The notes below the pieces were generated by a model, which was not told where the DNA came from, ran no database searches, and saw only the letters and a program-made list of their open reading frames with translations. DNA of 5,583 nt from Thermomicrobiales bacterium. GTDB taxonomy: Bacteria > Chloroflexota > Limnocylindria > Limnocylindrales > CSP1-4. Each line of letters starts with the position of its first letter. Within the stretch, counting starts at the first letter, position 1. The translations under genes and the position numbers were made by a program. The DNA lies in NCBI GenBank assembly GCA_004525275.1, contig SPCO01000114.1, positions 1 to 5,583 on the forward strand, written 5' to 3'. Below, in pieces: positions 1 through 5,570 of this stretch.

Positions 1-1097
1 ACATCGGCCGCAGGGTCCAGCAGCGCGTATCGGAAGGTCGCCTCGTAGCCGGGCGAGATCTCGCCCTTGACCTCGTGGCCGGCCGTCGCCGCGGCGAACC
101 GGTCGAATTCGTCGAAGAGCCTGGGGATGGCATCCGTGCCTTCAGGGGCGAATTCGATGGCCTGGTTCGGCCGTGGACGAAGGAACAGAAAGCGAAGCTG
201 TTCGGGCGGGATGACTTCGGCGATCGTGTGTGCTGCCGCGCCATGACCCTTGGACGTCGACATCTTCTTGCCGCCGATGTTCAGGAACTCGTAGGGGACA
301 TTGAGCGGTGGCTCGCGCTCGAACACTTCGCGGGCGATGGCGTCGCTCCGGTCGCGCGACCCGCCCGCCGTCGAGAGATCCTTGCCGCCGGGCTCGATCG
401 TGACCCCGAACAGCGACCACTGAGCGGCCCATTCGAGGTTCCAAGGCAACTTCGCGGCGCCCCCAAAGGGGCTGATCCAGCCGGACGCGCCGCAGCCGTG
501 GGCCCAGGTGACGAGGTCCGCTCGGCACTCGAAGAAGACGTCGTCACCGTTCCACTGCGAAACGATCGTTGTCCCGACCTTGCCGCAGGTCGGACAGATG
601 AGCCCGACCGGATGCCAGCTGTCCGGATGCTGCACGTTGGCCACCCGCCGGTAGATCTCGCGGACCAGAGAAGCGCGATCCAGGGCCAGGCGGATGTACG
701 GATCCATGGCACCGGTCGGGTAGATATCGCTCATCCAGTAGTAGCGGTCGGGGTTCACACCGAGCCCAGCGAAGATATCGATGAAGATGCCCGCGAAATG
801 GCGCGCGTAGCTCGCGTGGCAGTCACCGACCGGATCCGGGACGTGGGCCAGCGGGCGCCCCATCTCACGCTCGATCGCGTCCGGGGTCAGGAGCGCCTGG
901 GCGTCCATGGGGTCGAGATCATCGACGCCGTAGAGCAAGGTCGTCTCAAGGTCGTTCGCGCGCAGGGCCCGACTGATGACGTCGAGGATGACCGGGCCGC
1001 GCAGGCTGCCGACGTGGACCGTTCCCGAGGGCGTCTTCGAGTCGTTGACGACCTGCGGTCCGCTGACCTGCGACGCGAGTTCATCTGCCCAGTCCAT
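1..1097 (-). CDS. lysS: Class I lysyl-tRNA synthetase, 3' end cut by window edge
   Basis: Attaches lysine to tRNA-Lys using ATP, in the cytoplasm. I translated the minus strand from ATG 1097-1095 and the frame stays open for 365 codons to the window edge, so the C-terminal part is missing. The class I signature is clear. The HIGH-type motif is TPSGTVHVG (residues 22-30) and the KMSKS-type motif is KMSTSKG (278-284). Between them lie a likely zinc-binding module starting CPTC (168-171), with C191 and C202 as possible further ligands, and the GGKD segment (237-240) that matches the GKD stretch of class I LysRS. Family members are usually a little over 500 residues, so the missing part should be mainly the helical anticodon-binding domain. 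A GGAGG at 1102-1106 sits 4 nt before the ATG, and the greA stop is 14 nt upstream, so the two genes are probably co-transcribed. The class II LysRS common in bacteria has neither signature. The other class I synthetases are excluded only by overall similarity, judged by eye. Confidence 0.93.
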   Translation of the reverse strand, partial: MDWADELASQVSGPQVVNDSKTPSGTVHVGSLRGPVILDVISRALRANDLETTLLYGVDDLDPMDAQALLTPDAIEREMGRPLAHVPDPVGDCHASYARHFAGIFIDIFAGLGVNPDRYYWMSDIYPTGAMDPYIRLALDRASLVREIYRRVANVQHPDSWHPVGLICPTCGKVGTTIVSQWNGDDVFFECRADLVTWAHGCGASGWISPFGGAAKLPWNLEWAAQWSLFGVTIEPGGKDLSTAGGSRDRSDAIAREVFEREPPLNVPYEFLNIGGKKMSTSKGHGAAAHTIAEVIPPEQLRFLFLRPRPNQAIEFAPEGTDAIPRLFDEFDRFAAATAGHEVKGEISPGYEATFRYALLDPAAD

Positions 1098-1111
1098 GGG
1101 CCCTCCCGGGA

Positions 1112-1594
1112 CTAGCTGATGCCCACGATCTTGTACGTGAAATCGCCGGCGGGCACCTTGACTACGATCTTCTCACCCTTCTTGTGACCGAGCAGGGCTC
1201 GACCGACCGGGCTCTCGTTGGAGATCCGGCCCTCCGCGGGCTTGGCCTCCGCCGATCCGACGATCGTAAAGGCTTCCTTGCCGTCCGAGCTCTCGACCGC
1301 CACCGTCGAGCCGATCTGGACATGGTCGGTCGAATGGTTCTCATCGATGATCGTGGCGTTCTTGATCAGGGCCTCAAGCGTCTGGATCCGTCCCTCGACG
1401 AACGCCTGCTCGTTCTTGGCGTCCTCGTATTCGGCGTTTTCCGAAAGGTCGCCGTGCTCCTTCGCGTCATGGATCCGATTGGCAACCTCCGGGCGTTTGA
1501 CCGAGGTCATCTCATCGAGCTCAAGACGGAGCTTCTCGAGGCCATCCTTGGAGAGGTACGTGGGCTTGTTGTTCACGGTCGTGGACCCCCGCAT
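1112..1594 (-). CDS. greA: Transcription elongation factor GreA
   Basis: GreA enters the secondary channel of backtracked RNA polymerase and stimulates cleavage of the extruded RNA 3' end. From ATG 1594 the product is 160 residues, close to the usual length of about 158. The N-terminal coiled coil spans about residues 14-84 and carries the tip motif HGDLSENAEY (47-56), whose acidic residues D49 and E52 correspond to the catalytic pair at the E. coli tip. The C-terminal FKBP-like domain runs from about 90 and includes ISNESPVGRALLG (124-136) and the end VPAGDFTYKIVGIS. The start is uncertain. ATG 1594 has no visible Shine-Dalgarno. GTG 1576-1574, six codons on, gives 154 residues starting at NNKPTYL and has GGGGG (1586-1590) 9 nt before it, so it may be the true start. 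The frame extends upstream to 1861, but that part lies beyond the promoter and is not GreA-like. It is followed closely by lysS and has its own promoter and a structured leader. Confidence 0.95.
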   Translation of the reverse strand: MRGSTTVNNKPTYLSKDGLEKLRLELDEMTSVKRPEVANRIHDAKEHGDLSENAEYEDAKNEQAFVEGRIQTLEALIKNATIIDENHSTDHVQIGSTVAVESSDGKEAFTIVGSAEAKPAEGRISNESPVGRALLGHKKGEKIVVKVPAGDFTYKIVGIS

Positions 1595-1614
1595 GTCATG
1601 GGTCGGGATGTGGG

Positions 1615-1635
1615 AAGACCGAGGTGGGCGGTCTT
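1615..1635 (-). promoter_or_regulatory. Hairpin in the greA leader, proximal to the start codon
   Basis: A perfect 7-bp inverted repeat: AAGACCG (read on the minus strand, 1635-1629), a 7-nt loop, and CGGTCTT (1621-1615). It lies 20 nt before ATG 1594 and 38 nt before the alternative GTG 1576, inside the predicted greA 5' UTR. No uridine run follows it on either strand, so it does not look like an intrinsic terminator. It could influence translation start or be one arm of a larger leader fold with the hairpin at 1648-1690. Short perfect hairpins do arise by chance in GC-rich DNA. Confidence 0.4.
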
Positions 1636-1647
1636 TGATAAAGGAAA

Positions 1648-1690
1648 GAACTCCAGGCATGCTGCGGGTCGAGCCGCGCGCCTGAAGTTC
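1648..1690 (-). terminator. Long leader hairpin with pyrimidine-rich tail, possible attenuator before greA
   Basis: On the minus strand GAACTTCAGGC (1690-1680) pairs with GCCTGGAGTTC (1658-1648), giving 11 bp with one G-U wobble. The helix continues inward through CG/GC pairs (1679-1678 with 1662-1661) and GCGG/CCGC (1677-1674 with 1667-1664), with small bulges and a 6-nt loop. The RNA then runs UUUCCUUUAUC directly after the stem's final UUC, a U-rich though interrupted tract. That shape resembles an imperfect intrinsic terminator for minus-strand transcription. It lies between the predicted greA promoter and the greA start, only about 7 nt from the predicted RNA 5' end. It could attenuate greA, end read-through from argR, or protect the 5' end. 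The opposite strand has no U tract after the stem. Confidence 0.5.
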
Positions 1691-1703
1691 CGACCGGGAG
1701 CGA

Positions 1704-1732
1704 ATGGTAGTCTTCGCGGCTGAGCGTGTCAA
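1704..1732 (-). promoter_or_regulatory. Predicted housekeeping-sigma promoter for greA-lysS
   Basis: On the minus strand there is a perfect -35 box TTGACA (1732-1727), a 17-nt spacer and a -10 box TACCAT (1709-1704, four of six consensus positions). Transcription should begin near 1697-1698, which leaves a leader of about 100 nt before ATG 1594. The site lies just past the argR stop, so greA-lysS has a start of its own even if argR transcripts read through. The consensus -35 with optimal spacing is unlikely to be chance in such GC-rich sequence, but the -10 box is only fair. Confidence 0.6.
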
Positions 1733-1754
1733 AGCATCGCGAGGCGTCGATGCC

Positions 1755-1775
1755 GCGCACCCAGGTCTGGGGCGC
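1755..1775 (-). terminator. GC-rich hairpin just after argR, possible weak terminator
   Basis: On the minus strand GCGC-CCCA (1775-1768), a GACC loop, and TGGG-T-GCGC (1763-1755) form an 8-bp stem with one bulged T. It begins 10 nt after the argR TGA (1788-1786) and ends before the greA promoter. There is no U tract after it, so it is not a standard intrinsic terminator. It could stabilise the 3' end of the hppA-uppP-argR mRNA or assist termination by other means. Confidence 0.35.
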
Positions 1776-1785
1776 CGATTCGCCG

Positions 1786-2265
1786 TCAGGCGTCCCGATC
1801 GCGCCCGACGAGATCCTCGAGGCGGCGCTTGATCCGACGCGCCGATCCGCGGTCCGAACATGCCAGGAACACCGTGTCGTCTCCTGCGATCGATCCGCCG
1901 ACTTCCGGCCAGCGGGCTCGATCGAGGGCGGCCGCGATAGCGTGTGCGGACCCGGGCAGTGTGCGCACAACGAGCAACAGACCGGCCTCGTTGATCTCGA
2001 TCGGCAGGTCGGCCATCAGCTTGCGCAGTCGATCCTCGCCAGAAGTCTCCGCCTCGATGAACCGTCGCGGGAGCGCGTACGCCATGGTGTTGTCTCGACT
2101 GACCTTGATCAGCCCAAGCTCGGCGACGTCGCGCGAGATCGTCGCCTGGGTCGTCCTGACGCCGCGCTCTCGAAGTGCCGCTGCCAGCTCCTGCTGCGTC
2201 CGGATCGCGCGTTGCGCAACAAGGTCGCGGATGGCCCGTTGGCGGTGTTGCTTCATGACTTCCAT
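1786..2265 (-). CDS. argR: Arginine repressor ArgR family
   Basis: ArgR proteins are arginine-responsive hexameric DNA-binding regulators, usually controlling arginine synthesis and breakdown. From ATG 2265 the product is 159 residues (family about 150-156). The N-terminal winged helix-turn-helix covers about residues 5-68, with the recognition-helix signature TTQATISRDVAELGL (38-52). The C-terminal oligomerisation and arginine-binding domain covers about 78-155 and includes RTLPGSAHAIAAALD (101-115) and GSIAGDDTVF (124-133). D129 and D130 are the family's conserved acidic pair, implicated in arginine binding. The second ATG (2256) would give 156 residues starting MKQHRQR, which aligns better with relatives. 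I kept 2265 because a weak AGGG (2276-2279) lies 10 nt before it, whereas only GGAAG 2 nt away precedes 2256. The uppP stop is 20 nt upstream, so it probably shares that transcript. No arginine genes and no recognisable ARG box are present here, so its targets cannot be read from context. Confidence 0.94.
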   Translation of the reverse strand: MEVMKQHRQRAIRDLVAQRAIRTQQELAAALRERGVRTTQATISRDVAELGLIKVSRDNTMAYALPRRFIEAETSGEDRLRKLMADLPIEINEAGLLLVVRTLPGSAHAIAAALDRARWPEVGGSIAGDDTVFLACSDRGSARRIKRRLEDLVGRDRDA

Positions 2266-2285
2266 CGGATGCTCGCCCTGGCGGC

Positions 2286-3110
2286 CTAGCGCACCCAGAC
2301 GACGAGAACGACCGCCGCCAGGACCAGGCGATAGACGACGAAAATGGTGAGGGAGTGCGTTCGGAGGTACCGGAGCAGGAACCCGATGGCGATCATGCCC
2401 GCTGCGAACGATGCCAACATCCCGACCACCAGGGGCCCGAAGCTGATCGCGACGCCCGCCTCGCCAGCTGCCAGTCTTCTGAGTTCGAAGATGGCGGCGC
2501 CGACCGTGATCGGGGTCGCCAGCAGGAAGGAGAACCGGGCGGCAGCTTCGCGGTCGAGACCGGCGAATCGGGCGGCCGAGATGCTGATGCCGGACCGACT
2601 GATGCCCGGGACCAGGGCCAGCGCCTGGGCTGCTCCGATGCCGACGGCGATCGGGAATGTGACGTCCGCGACACCCTTGGTCCGGCCGCCCCACCGATCG
2701 GCTAGCCACAAGATGAAGGCACCGACGACGAGGGTCACGGCGACGAGGCCCGTGTCACGAAACGCGGTCTCGATCAGGTCATTCAGCAGGAAGCCTGCGA
2801 TCGCGGCTGGGATGGTAGCCGCAACGAGGAGCCACGCCAGACGCCGGTCCGGGTCGCCCCGGAACGACCGATCTCGGATGGCTGCCAGACCAGCCGGGAT
2901 CAGACGCACCCAATCGGCACGGAAGTAGGCCAGGAGCGCTGCGAGCGTCCCGATATGGAGCATGACGCTGAAGGCCAGCGAAGTGATGAACGGATCCGTC
3001 CAGCCGAACAGGAACGGGACGACGATCAGGTGTCCGGACGATGAGATCGGCAGGAACTCAGTGAGCCCCTGCACGATGCCCATGATCAAAGCCTGGAAGG
3101 CGAGGTCCAT
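2286..3110 (-). CDS. uppP: Undecaprenyl-diphosphatase UppP (BacA family)
   Basis: An integral membrane phosphatase that converts undecaprenyl diphosphate to undecaprenyl phosphate, the lipid carrier for peptidoglycan and other envelope polymers; extra copies give bacitracin resistance in known cases. The product is 274 residues, normal for the family. Motif 1 is QGLTEFLPISSSGHL (14-28), with E18, S25 and H27 at catalytic positions; Q14 stands where E. coli has a second glutamate, a replacement often seen in homologues. Motif 2 is PGISRSGISI (168-177), with the phosphate-binding R172. Hydrophobic segments are spread over the whole length (for example 45-62, 92-110, 121-137, 153-168, 195-208, 222-246 and 254-271), which fits a multi-pass protein. 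ATG 3110 is the natural start because the family N-terminus begins here, but no Shine-Dalgarno lies in the 12 nt before it. The best one is at 3150-3156, on the far side of a hairpin. The frame is open far upstream inside hppA, but that stretch is not UppP-like. Confidence 0.96.
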   Translation of the reverse strand: MDLAFQALIMGIVQGLTEFLPISSSGHLIVVPFLFGWTDPFITSLAFSVMLHIGTLAALLAYFRADWVRLIPAGLAAIRDRSFRGDPDRRLAWLLVAATIPAAIAGFLLNDLIETAFRDTGLVAVTLVVGAFILWLADRWGGRTKGVADVTFPIAVGIGAAQALALVPGISRSGISISAARFAGLDREAAARFSFLLATPITVGAAIFELRRLAAGEAGVAISFGPLVVGMLASFAAGMIAIGFLLRYLRTHSLTIFVVYRLVLAAVVLVVWVR

Positions 3111-3121
3111 GTTGCGATCGA

Positions 3122-3145
3122 GCGGGCGGACGGCTGACCGCCCGC
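3122..3145 (-). promoter_or_regulatory. GC-only hairpin in the hppA-uppP gap
   Basis: A perfect 8-bp stem, all G and C: GCGGGCGG (minus strand, 3145-3138), an 8-nt loop, and CCGCCCGC (3129-3122). It fills most of the 44-nt gap between the hppA stop and the uppP start, ending 11 nt before the uppP ATG. There is no U tract, so it is unlikely to be an intrinsic terminator. It could act as an RNA-processing or stability element, or bring the distant Shine-Dalgarno at 3150-3156 nearer to the uppP ATG. Confidence 0.5.
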
Positions 3146-3149
3146 CCGG

Positions 3150-3156
3150 ACCTCCT
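3150..3156 (-). promoter_or_regulatory. Strong Shine-Dalgarno overlapping the hppA stop, far from uppP start
   Basis: AGGAGGT on the minus strand overlaps the hppA TAG stop (3157-3155). It lies 39 nt before the uppP ATG, much too far for normal use, and no ATG, GTG or TTG occurs at a usual distance after it. If the hairpin at 3122-3145 forms, the remaining unpaired distance is about 15 nt (4 nt before the stem and 11 after). It may therefore serve uppP through that fold, or support coupling with ribosomes ending hppA. It could also be chance. Confidence 0.4.
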
Positions 3157-5386
3157 AGCGGATGAAGAGCGGGGCCAGGACCAGGGAGATCGTCGCCAGC
3201 AACTTGACCAGAACGTGGAGCGACGGGCCGGCGGTGTCCTTGAACGGATCGCCGACCGTGTCGCCGACGACAGCCGCGGCATGGGCGTCCGAGCCCTTGC
3301 CGAGGATGTTGCCGTCGTCGTCCTTGAGGTGGCCCGCTTCGATGTACTTCTTGGCGTTGTCCCAGGCCCCGCCGCCGTTGTTCAGGACCGTCGCAAGGAG
3401 CACGCCCGAGATGGTCCCGACCATCAGCATGCCGGCGACGGCCTCGAACCCGAGGATGACCCCGATCGCGATCGGGGTGGCCACGGCGATGACGCCTGGC
3501 AGGATCATCTGGCGGAGCGCGGCCGCGGTCGTGATGTCCACGACCCGGGCGTAGTCCGGACGCTGGCTGTAATCCATGATCCCGGGCATCTCCCGGAACT
3601 GGCGTCGCACCTCGACGATGATCGTCTGGGCCGTTGTGCCGACCGCGCGGATCGCCAGCGAGCTGAAGAAGTAGACGAGGGTCGCGGCAAGCAGGGCTGC
3701 GATGAACACGTTGACATTGGCGAGGTTGACCGAGTTGAGAAGCTCCGCCCCTGGGACGCCGGCCTCGATGCGACGGCCCTGGATGAGGTTGATCTTGTCG
3801 ATGTACGCGCTGAACAACAGGAACGCCGCGAGCGACGCCGAGGCGATGGCATAGCCCTTGGTCAGGGCCTTCGTGGTGTTGCCGACGGCGTCGAGGTTGT
3901 CGGTGATCTCGCGGGCAGTCTCCTCGATCCGGCTGAACTCCGCGATGCCACCGGCGTTGTCGGTGATCGGGCCGAAGGTATCCATGGCCAGGATGTATGC
4001 CGTCGTCATGAGCATGCCCATCGTCGCGACCGCGGTCCCGAAGATACCTCCGACGTTGACCCCCGCCGAGGACTGGAGATTCGCTTGGTCGCCCAGCCAA
4101 TGGCTGGTGAATAGCGCGATGCTGATCGTGACCGCCGTCACGGCGGTCGTCTCGAAGCCGATCGCGGTGCCCGAGATGATGTTGGTCGCCGGGCCGGTCT
4201 TGGACGCCTCCGCGATCTCGCGCACGGGGCGGAACGAGCCGGCGGTGTAGAACTGGGTGATATACACGAACGCAACGCTCGTCGCGAGGCCGACCAGGCC
4301 TGCCGCGAAGAAGTAGACCCAAATCGGGAAGCCGCCGTTCCCGGTCTGCCCGTTCGTGTCCATCATGACCGCGGTCGTGATCAACAAGCCCACCACTGAC
4401 AGCAGTGTCGTGACCCAGTACCCGCGGTTGAGCATGTTCATCGGGTTCTCGTCTTCCTTGCCGCGGACGAAGAAGATCGCCACGATCGTCGCGAGGAGAC
4501 CGAAGGCGCGGACGACGAGCGGAAAGAAGATCCAGGCTTCCGGGTTCGGCCAGCCCGCGGTGACGGCGATGGTGTACACCGCCACACCCAGGATCATCGC
4601 GCCGATGTTCTCGGCGGCCGTCGACTCGAAGAGGTCGGCACCACGGCCCGCGACATCGCCGACGTTATCGCCGACGAGGTCGGCGATCACACCCGCGTTG
4701 CGAGGATCGTCCTCGGGGATGCCCTTCTCGACCTTGCCGACGAGGTCGGAGCCGACGTCGGCAGCCTTCGTATAGATGCCACCACCGAGCTGGGCGAAGA
4801 GCGCCACGAACGAGGCGCCGAACCCGAAGCCGACGATGAGGAACGGCGCCTCGGCCACGGTGACCTCGCCGATGAAGGCCGCGTAGAAGGTGAAAATGCC
4901 CCATACCCCAAGCAGGGACAGGGCGACCACCAGGAGCCCGGACACGGCCCCGCCACGCATCGCGACCTGGACCGCCTCGACGAGGCTGCGTCGCGCCGCC
5001 GAAGCAGTGCGAACGTTGGCCTTGACACTGATCAGCATGCCGATGATCCCAGAGGCCATCGAACACGCGGCGCCGACGAGGAACGCGAACCCGGTCATGA
5101 CCCCGATGGGCATGCCGGCAAGCTTCGGCACATCGGCGACCTCGGCCGATTCGACGATTCCGATCACGACTCCGATGACCACCGCACCGACGACGGCAAG
5201 GATTCCGATCGTCGTGTACTGGCGACGGAGGAAGGCGACCGCGCCCTCGTAGATGGTGCCGGCCACATCCTGCATCGCTGCCGTGCCGGTGTCGCGTGCG
5301 AGCACATCGCGGGCGAGGTACAGAGCGAAAAGGATGGCGATGATGCCCGACGGCAGGATGATCAGCTGAAGTGAACTGGCATCCAT
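3155..5386 (-). CDS. hppA: K+-independent H+-translocating membrane pyrophosphatase
   Basis: Hydrolyses pyrophosphate and uses the energy to pump protons across the membrane. The 743-residue product is typical of bacterial members, and many hydrophobic helices are visible (the family has about 16). The active-site motifs are all present: DVGSDLVGKVE (210-220), EDDPRN (225-230), VGDNVGD (238-244), MDTFGPITDNAGGIAE (468-483), NNGGGAWDNAKKYIE (669-683) and VVGDTVGDPFKDTAG (706-720). In GNTTKA (502-507), K506 occupies the position that is alanine in K+-dependent enzymes (A460 in Carboxydothermus numbering). Lysine there marks the K+-independent class, which so far is proton-pumping; Na+ pumps belong to the K+-dependent class. 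ATG 5386 was chosen because the protein begins there like its relatives. The frame continues to an ATG at 5563, but that codon lies upstream of the predicted transcript start and the added 59 residues are arginine/proline-rich and unlike the family. It is the first gene of the likely hppA-uppP-argR unit. Confidence 0.97.
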   Translation of the reverse strand: MDASSLQLIILPSGIIAILFALYLARDVLARDTGTAAMQDVAGTIYEGAVAFLRRQYTTIGILAVVGAVVIGVVIGIVESAEVADVPKLAGMPIGVMTGFAFLVGAACSMASGIIGMLISVKANVRTASAARRSLVEAVQVAMRGGAVSGLLVVALSLLGVWGIFTFYAAFIGEVTVAEAPFLIVGFGFGASFVALFAQLGGGIYTKAADVGSDLVGKVEKGIPEDDPRNAGVIADLVGDNVGDVAGRGADLFESTAAENIGAMILGVAVYTIAVTAGWPNPEAWIFFPLVVRAFGLLATIVAIFFVRGKEDENPMNMLNRGYWVTTLLSVVGLLITTAVMMDTNGQTGNGGFPIWVYFFAAGLVGLATSVAFVYITQFYTAGSFRPVREIAEASKTGPATNIISGTAIGFETTAVTAVTISIALFTSHWLGDQANLQSSAGVNVGGIFGTAVATMGMLMTTAYILAMDTFGPITDNAGGIAEFSRIEETAREITDNLDAVGNTTKALTKGYAIASASLAAFLLFSAYIDKINLIQGRRIEAGVPGAELLNSVNLANVNVFIAALLAATLVYFFSSLAIRAVGTTAQTIIVEVRRQFREMPGIMDYSQRPDYARVVDITTAAALRQMILPGVIAVATPIAIGVILGFEAVAGMLMVGTISGVLLATVLNNGGGAWDNAKKYIEAGHLKDDDGNILGKGSDAHAAAVVGDTVGDPFKDTAGPSLHVLVKLLATISLVLAPLFIR

Positions 5387-5540
5387 CAGGGTCTTTGCAG
5401 TCCTCCTAGAAACGGGCGGTCGGTCGGTCGCGCTCCCGGCGGGGCGCACGCGGCGCGCCACTCGGAAGCGTTGCCTGGGAGTGCCGGCTGGGGTCTCTTT
5501 CGGTATCCGACGTGGGGCGAGACCTTGCAGACCGGCGGCG
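5387..5540 (-). other. hppA 5' leader, about 150 nt
   Basis: The predicted hppA 5' UTR, with no recognisable gene. Seen in it are a 7-bp GC hairpin with one bulge (5430-5447; arms GCGC-CCC and GGG-A-GCGC, 3-nt loop), a short tandem repeat of CGGT three times on the plus strand (5417-5428), and the Shine-Dalgarno at 5401-5407. I recognise no riboswitch class. The length is more than simple translation start requires, but nothing shows a regulatory role. Confidence 0.35.
5401..5407 (-). promoter_or_regulatory. hppA: Shine-Dalgarno of hppA with long spacing
   Basis: AGGAGGA on the minus strand is a near-perfect ribosome binding site, but its GGAGG core ends 15 nt before ATG 5386, longer than the usual 5-9 nt. 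No ATG, GTG or TTG in the hppA frame lies closer. A CTG codon (5389-5387) directly before the ATG would shorten the gap to 12 nt and is a weak alternative start. Confidence 0.65.
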
Positions 5541-5570
5541 AGTGTAGCAACTGCGCCGAGCACGGGTCAA
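5541..5570 (-). promoter_or_regulatory. Predicted extended -10 promoter for the hppA unit
   Basis: On the minus strand: -35 TTGACC (5570-5565, five of six consensus positions), an 18-nt spacer and -10 TACACT (5546-5541, four of six), with TGC immediately before the -10 giving the extended -10 motif TGn. Transcription should begin near 5534, some 148 nt before the hppA ATG. It is the only convincing promoter seen ahead of hppA, so it is the likely start of the hppA-uppP-argR transcript. Confidence 0.6.

Noticed and set aside
75..1115. Plus-strand open frame of 346 codons
   Set aside because: It lies exactly antisense to lysS, which has clear catalytic motifs. The product is arginine/aspartate-rich with no recognisable domain, as expected for a shadow frame in GC-rich DNA.
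1184..1723. Plus-strand frames opposite greA (179 and 155 codons)
   Set aside because: Antisense to greA, whose coiled-coil tip and C-terminal domain are intact; the shadow products look like nothing known to me.
1595..1861. Extended GreA N-terminus up to 1861
   Set aside because: It would run through the greA promoter and overlap the end of argR; the residues before 1594 are not GreA-like.
1726..2350. Plus-strand frames opposite argR (187 and 173 codons)
   Set aside because: Antisense shadows of argR and the end of uppP, with no recognisable domain. A divergent gene would also overlap the greA promoter region.
2266..2709. Extended ArgR frame up to 2709
   Set aside because: It overlaps uppP in another frame. 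The ArgR domain begins at about 2265-2256, and the upstream residues are arginine/glycine-rich shadow sequence.
3215..4114. Plus-strand open frame of 299 codons
   Set aside because: Antisense to the conserved core of hppA; composition dominated by charged residues, with no family similarity seen.
2289..4322. Minus-strand frame that appears to fuse a long N-terminal part to UppP (678 codons)
   Set aside because: Only the last 274 codons are UppP. The rest is hppA read in the wrong frame, low in hydrophobic residues and rich in arginine, glycine and histidine.
5417..5428. Three tandem CGGT units in the hppA leader as a repeat element
   Set aside because: Only three 4-base units, too short to call a functional repeat in GC-rich sequence.
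5387..5563. Extended HppA N-terminus from ATG 5563 (59 extra residues)
   Set aside because: The ATG lies upstream of the predicted -10 box and would not be in the transcript; the extension is arginine/proline-rich and unlike the hydrophobic N-terminus of the family.
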